This document shows positions 1-5,509 of a DNA stretch of 8,451 nt, in pieces. Source of the DNA: Desulfuromonas sp. (GTDB lineage Bacteria > Desulfobacterota > Desulfuromonadia > Desulfuromonadales > Trichloromonadaceae); contig JAQYWA010000077.1 of the NCBI GenBank assembly GCA_030145265.1, positions 1 to 8,451 of the forward strand, in the 5' to 3' direction. A model generated the notes under the pieces. It searched no databases, was not told the origin of the DNA, and worked only from the letters and a program-made list of their open reading frames with translations. Numbering within the stretch: position 1 is the first letter of the stretch; each line of letters opens with the position of its first letter. A program made the position numbers and the translations under genes.

Positions 1-543
1 GTTACCGATCTTTTCCATCTTTTCACCAAGATGGCCACCAGCGGTATCCGGGTCTTCAACCACTACGGCATCCGGCAGCCGGTTGAACCCTCGGTGCCAT
101 TTTTTAGCGATCAGCTCAGCGGCCTTGACCGAAGAAACGATAGGCACCAGGGCAACATCGGGGAAATCAGCCGTCAGCCCAGGAAGGCCCAGCGGAAGCC
201 CGGCCCCACTGACGATAATCTTAGCGCCCCCCTCACAGGAGGCACGCACTGTTTCGTCGTAATTGGTCACCGCCACCATACAGTTGGTGCCGATCACCCC
301 ATCGGGAGCGATGGCATAGGCCTTGCGGATTTCATCTTTCAGCGCCAGCGGATCGGCGGTAAAGAAATTTTTACCGTCGTAGTGGGGGCTGTTGAGGCCA
401 AGACCGGCGGTGGCGATCAAACCGATACCACCACAGAGGGCAACGTGACCGGCCAGACCAGCGGCCGAAATACGCACGCCCATCCCGCCCTGAATGAGTG
501 GATAGGGGACGGTGTGCTTGCCTATAGTCAAGGGAGAAACCAT
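1..543 (-). CDS. Nitronate monooxygenase-family flavoprotein (2-nitropropane dioxygenase-like), 5' part only
   Basis: The minus strand is open from an ATG at 543 to the window edge, giving the first 181 residues; the C-terminal half lies outside. The product looks like a soluble FMN-dependent TIM-barrel enzyme of the nitronate monooxygenase/FabK superfamily, which oxidises nitronates or, in some members, acts as enoyl-ACP reductase. Visible family marks are the N-terminal IQGGMG (residues 17-22), a Gly-rich GGIGLIATAG (38-47), the barrel strand GVIGTNCMVAV (82-92), IIVSGAGLP (109-117) and AGGHLG (168-173), where the His is at the expected active-site position. AAGGAG lies 6 bases before the ATG, which fixes the start. 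It is transcribed divergently from the kinase/regulator operon. The substrate cannot be told from this part. Family sure; exact reaction unsure. Confidence 0.85.
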   Translation of the reverse strand, partial: MVSPLTIGKHTVPYPLIQGGMGVRISAAGLAGHVALCGGIGLIATAGLGLNSPHYDGKNFFTADPLALKDEIRKAYAIAPDGVIGTNCMVAVTNYDETVRASCEGGAKIIVSGAGLPLGLPGLTADFPDVALVPIVSSVKAAELIAKKWHRGFNRLPDAVVVEDPDTAGGHLGEKMEKIGN

Positions 544-632
544 GCTGAACTCCTTGCGGCCAAAATGCTGCTCTGATAACTGTTGGTATCCATCTATTTT
601 TAAAGGAGCATAACAAAAAACGTGCGAAGCCA

Positions 633-650
633 TTGTAACAATACTGTAAA
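633..650 (+). promoter_or_regulatory. Pho-box-like tandem repeat, candidate binding site for the OmpR/PhoB-type regulator
   Basis: The sequence TTGTAAC-AATA-CTGTAAA holds two 7-bp half-sites whose starts are 11 bp apart, the 7+4+7 layout of PhoB boxes (CTGTCAT-N4-CTGTCAT in E. coli). It lies in the gap between the divergent flavoprotein and kinase genes, 55 bp before the kinase start. A TTGACA follows at 658-663 but has no good -10 at 17 bp. Alternatively GACAAT (660-665) could be a -10 placed 9 bp after the box, as in PhoB-activated promoters that lack a -35. The downstream regulator belongs to the family that binds such repeats, so autoregulation is plausible but unproven. Confidence 0.35.
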
Positions 651-705
651 ACCCGCTTTGACAATTCCCTTGTTCGAGCCACTTCTGACATGGTAAACAG
701 GTGCC

Positions 706-1671
706 ATGAAAAATATTAAACGCCTAATCAACCCACTTTTTGCACTCATCGGCATCCAGCTGCTCTGGGTCGTGGTGGTGGTTTTCTGGATCGCCTGGTT
801 CATGAAAAGCCACCTCAAGCTGCGGGCCATGGCTGAAAAATACAGCCCCGAACTCCTGCAGGCGGGAACCGACTGGTTCATCCTGGTCGAGGGCATCCTC
901 CTGCTCTGCGCCATTTTGGCCGGCGTTTACGTAATTTTTCTCTATTGGCAGCGGCAGGCCGCCCTGTACCGCGCGCAACGCAACTTCATCGCCCAGGTCA
1001 CCCACGAACTCAAATCACCCCTCGCCTCCCTGCAACTGCACTTGGAAACCATTCGTCGACGCCGCCCCTCAGCGGAAAAGATGTCGACCTTTCTCGACAC
1101 CATGCTGGGCGACACGGACCGCCTCAACATCCTGATCAACAATCTGCTCTCCGCACAACGGGTAGAGCAAAAAGGGCTCAAGCTATCCCTCAAACGTGAC
1201 AACCTGTCCGAATGCGTAAACGACTACTTTCGCAACCGGCAGTTTTCTCTCCCCAAAGCGGGCAAAATGGAACTCGATATCGAGCCCAACCTGTACGCCG
1301 ACATCGATGTGGAAGCGCTGGAAACCGTTTTTCGCAACCTGCTAGAAAATGCCATCCTCTACTCTTCCGCTCCCCCCAACGTTCAGGTCATCCTGCTACA
1401 GCACGGCCGACGGGCTCAACTCACCTTCACTGACCACGGCAAGGGGATTGCCAAAAAAGATCAAAAAAAGGTCTTTCAGATGTTTTATCGGGGCAAGCAT
1501 CCCGGAGAGACCATCCGCGGCTCGGGACTCGGCCTGTTCATCGTCCGCGCCATCATCCGCCTGCACCGCGGCAAGACCTGGCTCACCAGCGAGGGGCGCG
1601 ACAAGGGCACCACTGTGCACATCACCCTGCCCCTCAAACCGGGCCCGGACGGGGGGGCGACGCCACAATGA
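706..1671 (+). CDS. Membrane sensor histidine kinase of a two-component system
   Basis: A 321-residue kinase that should autophosphorylate on His and pass the phosphate to the regulator encoded next. It has two membrane helices (about 12-33 and 57-80) enclosing only some 24 periplasmic residues, and no PAS or clear HAMP domain, so the input is probably sensed in the membrane or through a partner protein. The HisKA domain carries the H-box VTHELKSPL with phospho-acceptor His100. The ATPase domain shows the N-box NLLENA (N211, N215), G1 box DHGKGI (243-248), F-box region VFQMFYRG (256-263) and G2 box GSGLGL (272-277). All catalytic motifs are intact. The ribosome site is weak (AGGTG just before the ATG). 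The stop overlaps the regulator start as ATGA, so the two are translationally coupled. The signal is unknown. Confidence 0.93.
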   Translation: MKNIKRLINPLFALIGIQLLWVVVVVFWIAWFMKSHLKLRAMAEKYSPELLQAGTDWFILVEGILLLCAILAGVYVIFLYWQRQAALYRAQRNFIAQVTHELKSPLASLQLHLETIRRRRPSAEKMSTFLDTMLGDTDRLNILINNLLSAQRVEQKGLKLSLKRDNLSECVNDYFRNRQFSLPKAGKMELDIEPNLYADIDVEALETVFRNLLENAILYSSAPPNVQVILLQHGRRAQLTFTDHGKGIAKKDQKKVFQMFYRGKHPGETIRGSGLGLFIVRAIIRLHRGKTWLTSEGRDKGTTVHITLPLKPGPDGGATPQ

Positions 1672-2372
1672 AACTCCACCTGCTGCTAGTCGAGGACGAA
1701 CCGGGCATCGCCCGGGGACTGGTTTTCAATCTGGAAGAAGAGGGCTTCAAGGTGACCCACGTGGAAACCGGCGAAGAGGCCCTGAACCGGGTCTGGGACG
1801 ATCATTTCGACTTGGTGATTCTCGATGTCATGCTGCCGGGCATCAGCGGCCTGGAGGTCTGCCAGAAAATCCGCCGCAATGATTCACGACTGCCGATCAT
1901 CATGCTTACTGCCCGCGGCGAAGAGCAGGACAGGATCGACGGGCTGTCAACTGGGGCCGACGACTACCTGACCAAGCCATTCAGTCTCGACGAATTCATG
2001 CTGCGGATCAAGGGGATGCTGCGACGTTCGGAGTGGTACCGCCCCGGCAGCGGACTCGGCCGGAGCTACCGGTTTGGCGACAATGAGGTCAACCTGAAGG
2101 AGCAGAAGGCCATGACGGCGCGGGGAGAGATTCCGTTGACCGAGCTTGAGGTGCGGATGCTGCGCACCTTCTTTCAGCAGGAAGGAGAAATCCTGTCAAG
2201 AGCCGAACTGCTGACCGCGGTCTGGGGCATGGCGCCCGACACCGAAACCCGGACCCTCGACAACTTCATCGTCCGCATGCGCAAGTACTTCGAAACCGAC
2301 CCATCCAGCCCGGTCCACTTTCTCACCGTACGGGGTCGAGGCTACCGATTCTCCCGTCTCGGCGGACAATGA
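1668..2372 (+). CDS. OmpR/PhoB-family DNA-binding response regulator
   Basis: A 234-residue regulator with an N-terminal receiver domain and a C-terminal winged helix, the partner of the kinase immediately upstream (4-bp ATGA overlap). Receiver residues are complete: acidic pair E9/D10, phospho-acceptor D53 in LDVMLPG, T81 and K103 in LTKPF. The DNA-binding part (about 135-230) has the PLTELEVRML entry helix, the SRAELLTAVWG helix, a recognition helix around RTLDNFIVRMRKYFE and the C-terminal wing TVRGRGYRFS. Phosphorylation should promote dimerisation on tandem direct repeats; one candidate is the 11-bp-spaced repeat at 633-650 in front of its own operon. Targets are not shown by the sequence. 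It resembles PhoB/PhoP in form, but phosphate sensing is not supported by neighbouring pst/phoU genes, so no symbol is given. Confidence 0.94.
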   Translation: MKLHLLLVEDEPGIARGLVFNLEEEGFKVTHVETGEEALNRVWDDHFDLVILDVMLPGISGLEVCQKIRRNDSRLPIIMLTARGEEQDRIDGLSTGADDYLTKPFSLDEFMLRIKGMLRRSEWYRPGSGLGRSYRFGDNEVNLKEQKAMTARGEIPLTELEVRMLRTFFQQEGEILSRAELLTAVWGMAPDTETRTLDNFIVRMRKYFETDPSSPVHFLTVRGRGYRFSRLGGQ

Positions 2373-2404
2373 TAACGGTTCCACAACCAAAACCAAGGTG
2401 TCAA

Positions 2405-2485
2405 CGCAAAGACGCAGAGTCGCAATGGAAATCAAAAACATACACAGCTTGTATAAGCTTTTCTCTGCGCCCTTGCGCCACTGCG
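2405..2485. repeat. Inverted pair of 8-bp-period CGCA arrays
   Basis: Left arm: three 8-bp units CGCAAAGA, CGCAGAGT, CGCAATGG (2405-2428). Right arm on the opposite strand: CGCAGTGG, CGCAAGGG, CGCAGAGA (complement of 2485-2462). Each unit starts with CGCA and varies in its last four bases. The arms are separated by 33 bp of AT-rich sequence containing the short palindrome AAGCTTGTATAAGCTT (2446-2461 region). The arms can pair only imperfectly. It lies just after the regulator stop, in a gap of about 160 bp without a gene. This looks like a dispersed non-coding repeat; no function is assigned. Confidence 0.6.
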
Positions 2486-2530
2486 TTTAAATTTGCCCCC
2501 GGATCCTTTGTTTTAGCTACAGGCCCGAAT

Positions 2531-2554
2531 GAAAAAGGGGAGCCGAAGCTCCCC
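2531..2554 (-). terminator. Rho-independent terminator of the siroheme reductase gene
   Basis: On the minus strand GGGGAGC pairs with GCTCCCC around a TTCG tetraloop (2554-2537) and is followed by TTTTT (2536-2532). It begins 5 bases after the TGA stop of the minus-strand gene. On the plus strand there is no T-run after the stem, so it should not stop the kinase/regulator operon efficiently. Confidence 0.9.
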
Positions 2555-2559
2555 TGTAA

Positions 2560-3234
2560 TCACCCCTTGAGGCGTTCCAGAACTTCGTCCCGGAACGCCT
2601 CGAAACCGACCTCGTCGATGTACTTGCCAAGCCGACCACGCTTTTCCTTGGCCTTGAACCACTGGACCACATGATCGATGATCTTCAGGGCTTCTTCATC
2701 GGTCGGCACATTCTCAACCAGTTTGTAAGAAAGTCGCGGACGGCTGCCGCCGTTGCCGCCAACCATCACGTTCCACCCATTGGGTGCACCAATCAAACCG
2801 AGATCTTTGATACAGGCCTCGCCGCAGTCGTTGGGACAGCCGGACACCCCCATCTTGAACTTCCACGGCAACTGCAGGCCGTGGTAACGTCCATCCATTT
2901 CCAACCCGACCTCCACGGAATTCTGCTGCCCGCGCTTACAAAAGGTGGTGCCGGGGCAGATTTTGACCGAACGAACGCACATTCCGATCGCGGCGCCTGG
3001 CTTCTCCCCCAGTTCTTCCCATATTTCGTCAAGCTTGCCTTCATCGAGACCAACGATGGCGATACGCTGGGCACTGGTCAGTTTCAATGCATGGGCGCCG
3101 TGTTTTTCCGCAACATCGGCAATCTTTCGCAACTGGCCAGGCGACGTGATGCCGCCGGGGATATGGGGAGCTATCGCGTACGTTTCCTTGTCTCGCTGAA
3201 TGATAGCGCCTTTTTCCAGGATATCTTTCTTCAT
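2560..3234 (-). CDS. Small siroheme/[4Fe-4S] nitrite/sulfite reductase-type protein (low-spin assimilatory type)
   Basis: A 224-residue cytoplasmic protein with one ferredoxin-like half-domain (about 15-80, ending the segment KLTSAQRIAIVGL) followed by a single siroheme/[4Fe-4S] domain. The signature is Cys93-x5-Cys99 (CPGTTFC) and Cys133-x3-Cys137 (CPNDC), with Cys137 expected to bridge cluster and siroheme; Cys86 and Cys141 are extra. CysI-type enzymes are more than twice as long. This half-size form matches the small low-spin sulfite reductases described from Desulfovibrio vulgaris and Desulfuromonas, which reduce sulfite to sulfide in vitro; nitrite is an alternative substrate. The physiological role of that group is unclear. 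GGAGG sits 7 bases before the ATG. It lies 74 bp after the single-domain regulator on the same strand with no terminator between, so the two may be cotranscribed. Confidence 0.88.
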   Translation of the reverse strand: MKKDILEKGAIIQRDKETYAIAPHIPGGITSPGQLRKIADVAEKHGAHALKLTSAQRIAIVGLDEGKLDEIWEELGEKPGAAIGMCVRSVKICPGTTFCKRGQQNSVEVGLEMDGRYHGLQLPWKFKMGVSGCPNDCGEACIKDLGLIGAPNGWNVMVGGNGGSRPRLSYKLVENVPTDEEALKIIDHVVQWFKAKEKRGRLGKYIDEVGFEAFRDEVLERLKG

Positions 3235-3308
3235 TCACAAACCTCCACGTGTTCAGTCTACGCAACGACACAATGGCTGCGTCGCCACTCAATTCAGGCT
3301 ATCGCCTA

Positions 3309-3674
3309 TTAATTCAACAGTCTTTCGACAAGATCGACCAGGGCTGTCAATTTGAAAGGTTTGGCCATATAACCTTCGGCGCCAACCTGCTCTGAACGCC
3401 GCTTCTCGGCATCCTGGCTTTTGGCCGTAATCACCAGCACCGGGCAGGCGCAGGTTGCCGGATTGGATTTGAGAATTTCAATGGCTTGGAACCCGTCCAT
3501 CCCGCCCGGCATCATGACATCCATAATGATCAGGTCGGGAGGATCGGACACCGCCACCTCAATCGCCCGCTCACCGCTTTCCACCGTGAGAATCCGCCGA
3601 CCATCTTTTCTCAGCGCAATATCCACCAGATGCCGGATATTAGGCTGATCATCCACCACCATGACCGTCTTCAT
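3309..3674 (-). CDS. Single-domain (CheY-like) response regulator, orphan
   Basis: A 121-residue protein that is a receiver domain only, with no output domain. The phosphorylation site is complete: D8/D9 (VVDDQ), phospho-acceptor D52 in MDVMMPGGMDG, T83 and K105 in AKPF. Such proteins act by protein-protein contact or as phosphate shuttles in a relay. There is no kinase next to it. Its length, active-site positions and DVMMPGGMDG motif match the regulator at 5144-5509, which suggests paralogues that may share a kinase. AAAGGGTG precedes the ATG by 5-6 bases. It is divergent from the cytochrome c7 gene, with 191 bp between, and upstream of the siroheme reductase gene. Residues 74-77 (TCAC) carry two cysteine-flanked positions unusual for the loop, of unknown meaning. 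Confidence 0.93.
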   Translation of the reverse strand: MKTVMVVDDQPNIRHLVDIALRKDGRRILTVESGERAIEVAVSDPPDLIIMDVMMPGGMDGFQAIEILKSNPATCACPVLVITAKSQDAEKRRSEQVGAEGYMAKPFKLTALVDLVERLLN

Positions 3675-3751
3675 CGCACACCCTTTCCCGAAGAATGTCC
3701 TCTTGGTGAAAGTCTAATACAATGCGCAAGCATGCGACAAGATATTTATTA

Positions 3752-3784
3752 TTTATGGGACACAGAGGGGGCTCAGCCCATAAA
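3752..3784. promoter_or_regulatory. Inverted repeat upstream of the cytochrome c7 promoter, possible operator
   Basis: TTTATGGG (3752-3759) is repeated in inverted form as CCCATAAA (3777-3784), 8 bp perfect with 17 bp between. A second, nested palindrome GGGCT-C-AGCCC (3769-3779) shares its right end. The right arm ends 7 bp before the -35 hexamer of the cytochrome promoter, a usual activator position, and it also lies upstream of the divergent regulator gene. No T-run follows, so it is not a terminator. The binding protein is unknown. Confidence 0.4.
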
Positions 3785-3791
3785 ATTTCCC

Positions 3792-3820
3792 TTGACACAG
3801 GCTAATAAGTCCATTAAATT
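3792..3820 (+). promoter_or_regulatory. Sigma70-type promoter of the cytochrome c7 gene
   Basis: A consensus -35 TTGACA (3792-3797) is followed after 17 bp by TAAATT (3815-3820), a 4/6 match to the -10. This gives a leader of about 40 bases to the ATG at 3866. The leader contains the strong ribosome site AAGGAGG (3849-3855). Confidence 0.6.
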
Positions 3821-3865
3821 TAACGGCGCCTAACACCATATCCCTTTCAAGGAGGATTTTTCACC

Positions 3866-4129
3866 ATGAAGAAACTGTTGGTCTTAGTAATGCTCGCCGC
3901 CTTTGCCGCTGCTCCCGCTTTCGCTGCAGACGTTTACACCTACGAGGGCAAAGGGGTTTGCACCTTCAATCACAAAGCGCATGCCGACAAGCTCGGCTGC
4001 GAAGCTTGTCATCAAGGCGAGCCCGCTAAAATCGAAGTAACCAAAGACAACGCCCACAAAGAAGTCTGCAAAGACTGCCATAAAGCACAGGGCGGCCCGA
4101 CCAAGTGCAACGAGTGCCACGTCAAGTAA
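3866..4129 (+). CDS. Periplasmic triheme cytochrome c7 (PpcA family)
   Basis: An 87-residue precursor with a signal peptide (KK n-region, hydrophobic core, cleavage after AFA at 20), giving a mature 67-residue protein. Three CXXCH heme sites are at C45-H49, C68-H72 and C81-H85; H36, H39 and H64 fit the three distal ligands of bis-His hemes. The order and spacing match cytochrome c7, which lacks heme II of tetraheme cytochrome c3. These proteins carry electrons across the periplasm during metal, sulfur or electrode respiration. The mature start ADVYTYE and the core HKAHADKLGC closely resemble the D. acetoxidans protein from memory. Odd point: an extra Cys32 (VCTF) beside the distal histidines, where relatives I recall have no Cys. 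The gene is monocistronic, with its own promoter and terminator. Confidence 0.96.
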   Translation: MKKLLVLVMLAAFAAAPAFAADVYTYEGKGVCTFNHKAHADKLGCEACHQGEPAKIEVTKDNAHKEVCKDCHKAQGGPTKCNECHVK

Positions 4130-4155
4130 TGGCATAGCATTACAGCCGATCCATG

Positions 4156-4183
4156 AAAGGCCCCGTTTTCGGGGCCTTTTTTT
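4156..4183 (+). terminator. Rho-independent terminator after cytochrome c7
   Basis: AAAGGCCCCG (4156-4165) pairs perfectly with CGGGGCCTTT (4170-4179) around a TTTT loop and continues into a run of T to 4183. It lies 27 bp after the cytochrome stop and makes that gene a single-gene transcript. Confidence 0.95.
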
Positions 4184-4225
4184 ATTGCTTCTCAAATTAA
4201 CGAACGACAAACACATTTCTCTTTG

Positions 4226-4253
4226 TTGCAAAGCCCCCCGTGCATGATAAAAT
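4226..4253 (+). promoter_or_regulatory. Candidate sigma70-type promoter of the desulfoferrodoxin gene
   Basis: TTGCAA (4226-4231, 4/6 to -35) is followed after 16 bp by TAAAAT (4248-4253, 5/6 to -10). The predicted transcript would begin near 4260 with a leader of about 100 bases that includes a stem-loop at 4297-4327. No clear Fur or PerR box could be recognised by eye. Confidence 0.4.
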
Positions 4254-4296
4254 TCAGTTGCTTTGCTTCTGATATTTTAATCCAAAGTTGCGCGAT

Positions 4297-4327
4297 TCAA
4301 GGCCACGCTGAGGAAGCGCACCCTTGA
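4297..4327 (+). promoter_or_regulatory. Two-part stem-loop in the desulfoferrodoxin leader
   Basis: Outer arms TCAAGG (4297-4302) and CCTTGA (4322-4327) enclose a symmetric 3x3 internal loop and an inner stem CGCT/AGCG (4306-4309, 4315-4318) with loop GAGGA. It ends 36 bases before the start codon and no T-run follows, so it could be an RNA leader element or a DNA operator. The role is unknown. Confidence 0.35.
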
Positions 4328-4363
4328 TCCTCGGCGAAACATCAACATGACACGGAGGAACGG

Positions 4364-4744
4364 ATGCCCCAACAACTCGAAATCTACAAATGTTCGATTT
4401 GCGGAAATATCGCCGAAGTGCTTCACGCTGGCGCTGGCGAACTGGTCTGCTGCGGCCAGTCGATGCAGCTACTGACGGAAAATACCGTCGATGCGGCCAA
4501 AGAAAAGCATGTCCCTGTCATTGAAATGGGAGCGACCTCGATCACCGTCCAGGTCGGCAGCGTCGCCCACCCGATGGAAGAAAAACACTACATCGAATGG
4601 ATCGAACTGATCGCCGACGGCAAGGTCTACCGGCAGTTCCTCAAGCCGGGGGACAAGCCGGAAGCCACCTTTCTCATCACTGCCAAACAGGTTACCGCCC
4701 GCGAATTCTGCAATCTGCACGGGCACTGGTCAGCCAAAGCCTGA
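4364..4744 (+). CDS. dfx: Desulfoferrodoxin (two-iron superoxide reductase)
   Basis: A 126-residue cytoplasmic protein that reduces superoxide to hydrogen peroxide without making oxygen, an oxygen defence of anaerobes; electrons usually come from rubredoxin. The N-terminal desulforedoxin domain binds Fe(Cys)4 through C10-x2-C13 and the adjacent pair C29-C30. The catalytic neelaredoxin domain keeps the Fe(His)4Cys ligands: H49 (in EKHVPVIE, with the E47/K48 pair of the active site), H69 and H75 ([11 protein letters not shown]), then C116 and H119 (FCNLHGHW). Length is normal for the class. GGAGG lies 5 bases before the ATG. No rubredoxin or peroxidase gene is adjacent. The gene has no terminator of its own: its 3' region runs directly, after 10 bases, into the palindromic repeats and then the bidirectional terminator at 5085. 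Confidence 0.96.
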   Translation: MPQQLEIYKCSICGNIAEVLHAGAGELVCCGQSMQLLTENTVDAAKEKHVPVIEMGATSITVQVGSVAHPMEEKHYIEWIELIADGKVYRQFLKPGDKPEATFLITAKQVTAREFCNLHGHWSAKA

Positions 4745-4754
4745 CCTCGGACTA

Positions 4755-4916
4755 GGAGGCTGTCGGACTTGACGGGCCGAAACGAAAAATCGGATGGTCG
4801 AGACCAGATTTCCGAGGATTTGAGAGCGAATAGCAGGGCTATTCGTCGAAAACCATCGGGGATATAGGCCGATCAGTCGATTTTGCAGTCGGCTCATGTT
4901 AAGTCCGATAGCCTCC
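4755..4916 (+). repeat. Palindromic repeat element, copy A (162 bp, terminal inverted repeats)
   Basis: The left end GGAGGCTGTCGGACTTGAC recurs inverted at the right end (4898-4916) with 2 mismatches in 19. The inside is also an imperfect palindrome: GCCGA and AAAATCG blocks near 4777-4792 face their complements near 4872-4892, and the tip is a perfect 8-bp stem CGAATAGC/GCTATTCG with loop AGG (near 4829-4847). The whole unit could fold into one long hairpin. It holds no convincing gene. It is either a non-autonomous MITE-like element or a structured intergenic repeat; no family name is claimed. Confidence 0.75.
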
Positions 4917-4918
4917 CA

Positions 4919-5075
4919 GGAGGCTGTCGTAACGGGCCGAAGCGAAAAGCAGAATGGTTGAGGCCAGATTTCGACGATTTGAGAGCGAATAGCAGGACAA
5001 TTTGTCAAAAATCGTCGATGACATGGGCCAATCAGTCGATTTTGCAGTCGGTTTATGTGAAATCCGACAGCATTC
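4919..5075 (+). repeat. Palindromic repeat element, copy B (about 157 bp, direct tandem of copy A)
   Basis: It begins GGAGGCTGTCG like copy A, 2 bp after that copy ends, and follows it block by block (CGGGCCGAA, CCAGATTTC, GATTTGAGAGCGAATAGCAG, CAGTCGATTTTGCAGTCGG) with about a quarter of the bases changed and a short deletion near the left end. The right end, read inverted, gives GCTGTCGGATTTCAC. The middle stem TCGACGATTT/AAATCGTCGA (4971-4980 region and 5008-5017 region) is a perfect 10 bp here, while the tip stem is poor: the reverse of copy A. CTAG occurs on both outer flanks of the pair (4752-4755 and 5075-5078), a possible but weak target duplication. Confidence 0.75.
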
Positions 5076-5084
5076 TAGAACATA

Positions 5085-5123
5085 AAAAACGCCGGGGACT
5101 CATCCAGAGTCCCCGGCGTTTTT
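5085..5123. terminator. Bidirectional rho-independent terminator between dfx and the kinase operon
   Basis: A perfect 17-bp stem: AAAAACGCCGGGGACTC (5085-5101) pairs with its complement (5107-5123) around loop ATCCA. The plus strand ends in TTTTT and the minus strand in TTTTTT, so it can stop both the convergent dfx transcript and the minus-strand regulator, whose stop codon is 20 bp away. Confidence 0.93.
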
Positions 5124-5143
5124 CGCTTGAAGTCTCAACCAGT

Positions 5144-5509
5144 TCAGGAAAGAGCATCGTCAACTTTCTTCTGCAGATCGCGCATATCAAACGGCTTACC
5201 GATATAATCGTCGGCTCCCGCTTCAAACGCCGCCTGGCGGTCCTGCTCCTGCACCTTGGCCGTCATGACGACAACCACACAATCCCGGGTACGGGGATCG
5301 CCCTTGAGAATTTTTGCCACCTGGTAACCGTCCATCCCCCCCGGCATCATCACATCAAGCAGAATCACATCAGGCTTTTCAGCTCGAGCGAGCACAATCG
5401 CCTCCTCGCCACTATCGGCGCACAACAGCAGTCGGTCTTTGGCCTGCAGGATGATTACCAGCAGCTTCTTGACATCGGGCTGATCATCGACAATAAGAAT
5501 TTTCTTCAC
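5144..5509 (-). CDS. Single-domain (CheY-like) response regulator, coupled to the large kinase
   Basis: A 121-residue receiver domain without output domain. Acidic pair D8/D9 (IVDDQ), phospho-acceptor D52 in LDVMMPGGMDG, T83 and K105 in GKPF are all present. The start chosen is GTG at 5509: AGGAGG (5520-5515) lies 5 bases before it, and the protein then begins VKKILIVDD as expected for the fold. A longer reading from ATG at 5635 would add 42 residues of unlikely composition that lie over the kinase C-terminus. The gene overlaps the end of the kinase gene by 26 bp in another frame, so it is very likely its cotranscribed, translationally coupled partner. It probably works by protein contact or as a relay step, since it has no DNA-binding part. 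It is a likely paralogue of the regulator at 3309-3674. Confidence 0.92.
   Translation of the reverse strand: MKKILIVDDQPDVKKLLVIILQAKDRLLLCADSGEEAIVLARAEKPDVILLDVMMPGGMDGYQVAKILKGDPRTRDCVVVVMTAKVQEQDRQAAFEAGADDYIGKPFDMRDLQKKVDDALS

Noticed and set aside
31..576. Plus-strand open frame of 181 codons
   Set aside because: It is antisense to the nitronate monooxygenase-family gene, which shows clear motifs and a good start on the minus strand.
658..686. Standard sigma70 promoter using TTGACA at 658
   Set aside because: Seventeen bp downstream reads ACTTCT, a poor -10; neighbouring spacings are no better, so it is mentioned only as an alternative.
2537..2554. Terminator for the plus-strand kinase/regulator operon
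   Set aside because: The stem is followed by TGTAATCACC on the plus strand, with no T-run; it only suits the minus strand.
2671..3312. Plus-strand open frame of 213 codons
   Set aside because: It is antisense to the siroheme reductase gene, which has all its cysteine motifs and a ribosome site.
3675..3750. Promoter of the minus-strand orphan regulator
   Set aside because: Candidate hexamers (such as CTTGTC with TATTAG) match too weakly to call.
4755..5075. CRISPR array or rRNA/tRNA-like structure
   Set aside because: There are only two long diverged copies with no regular spacers, and no tRNA or rRNA signature was recognised.
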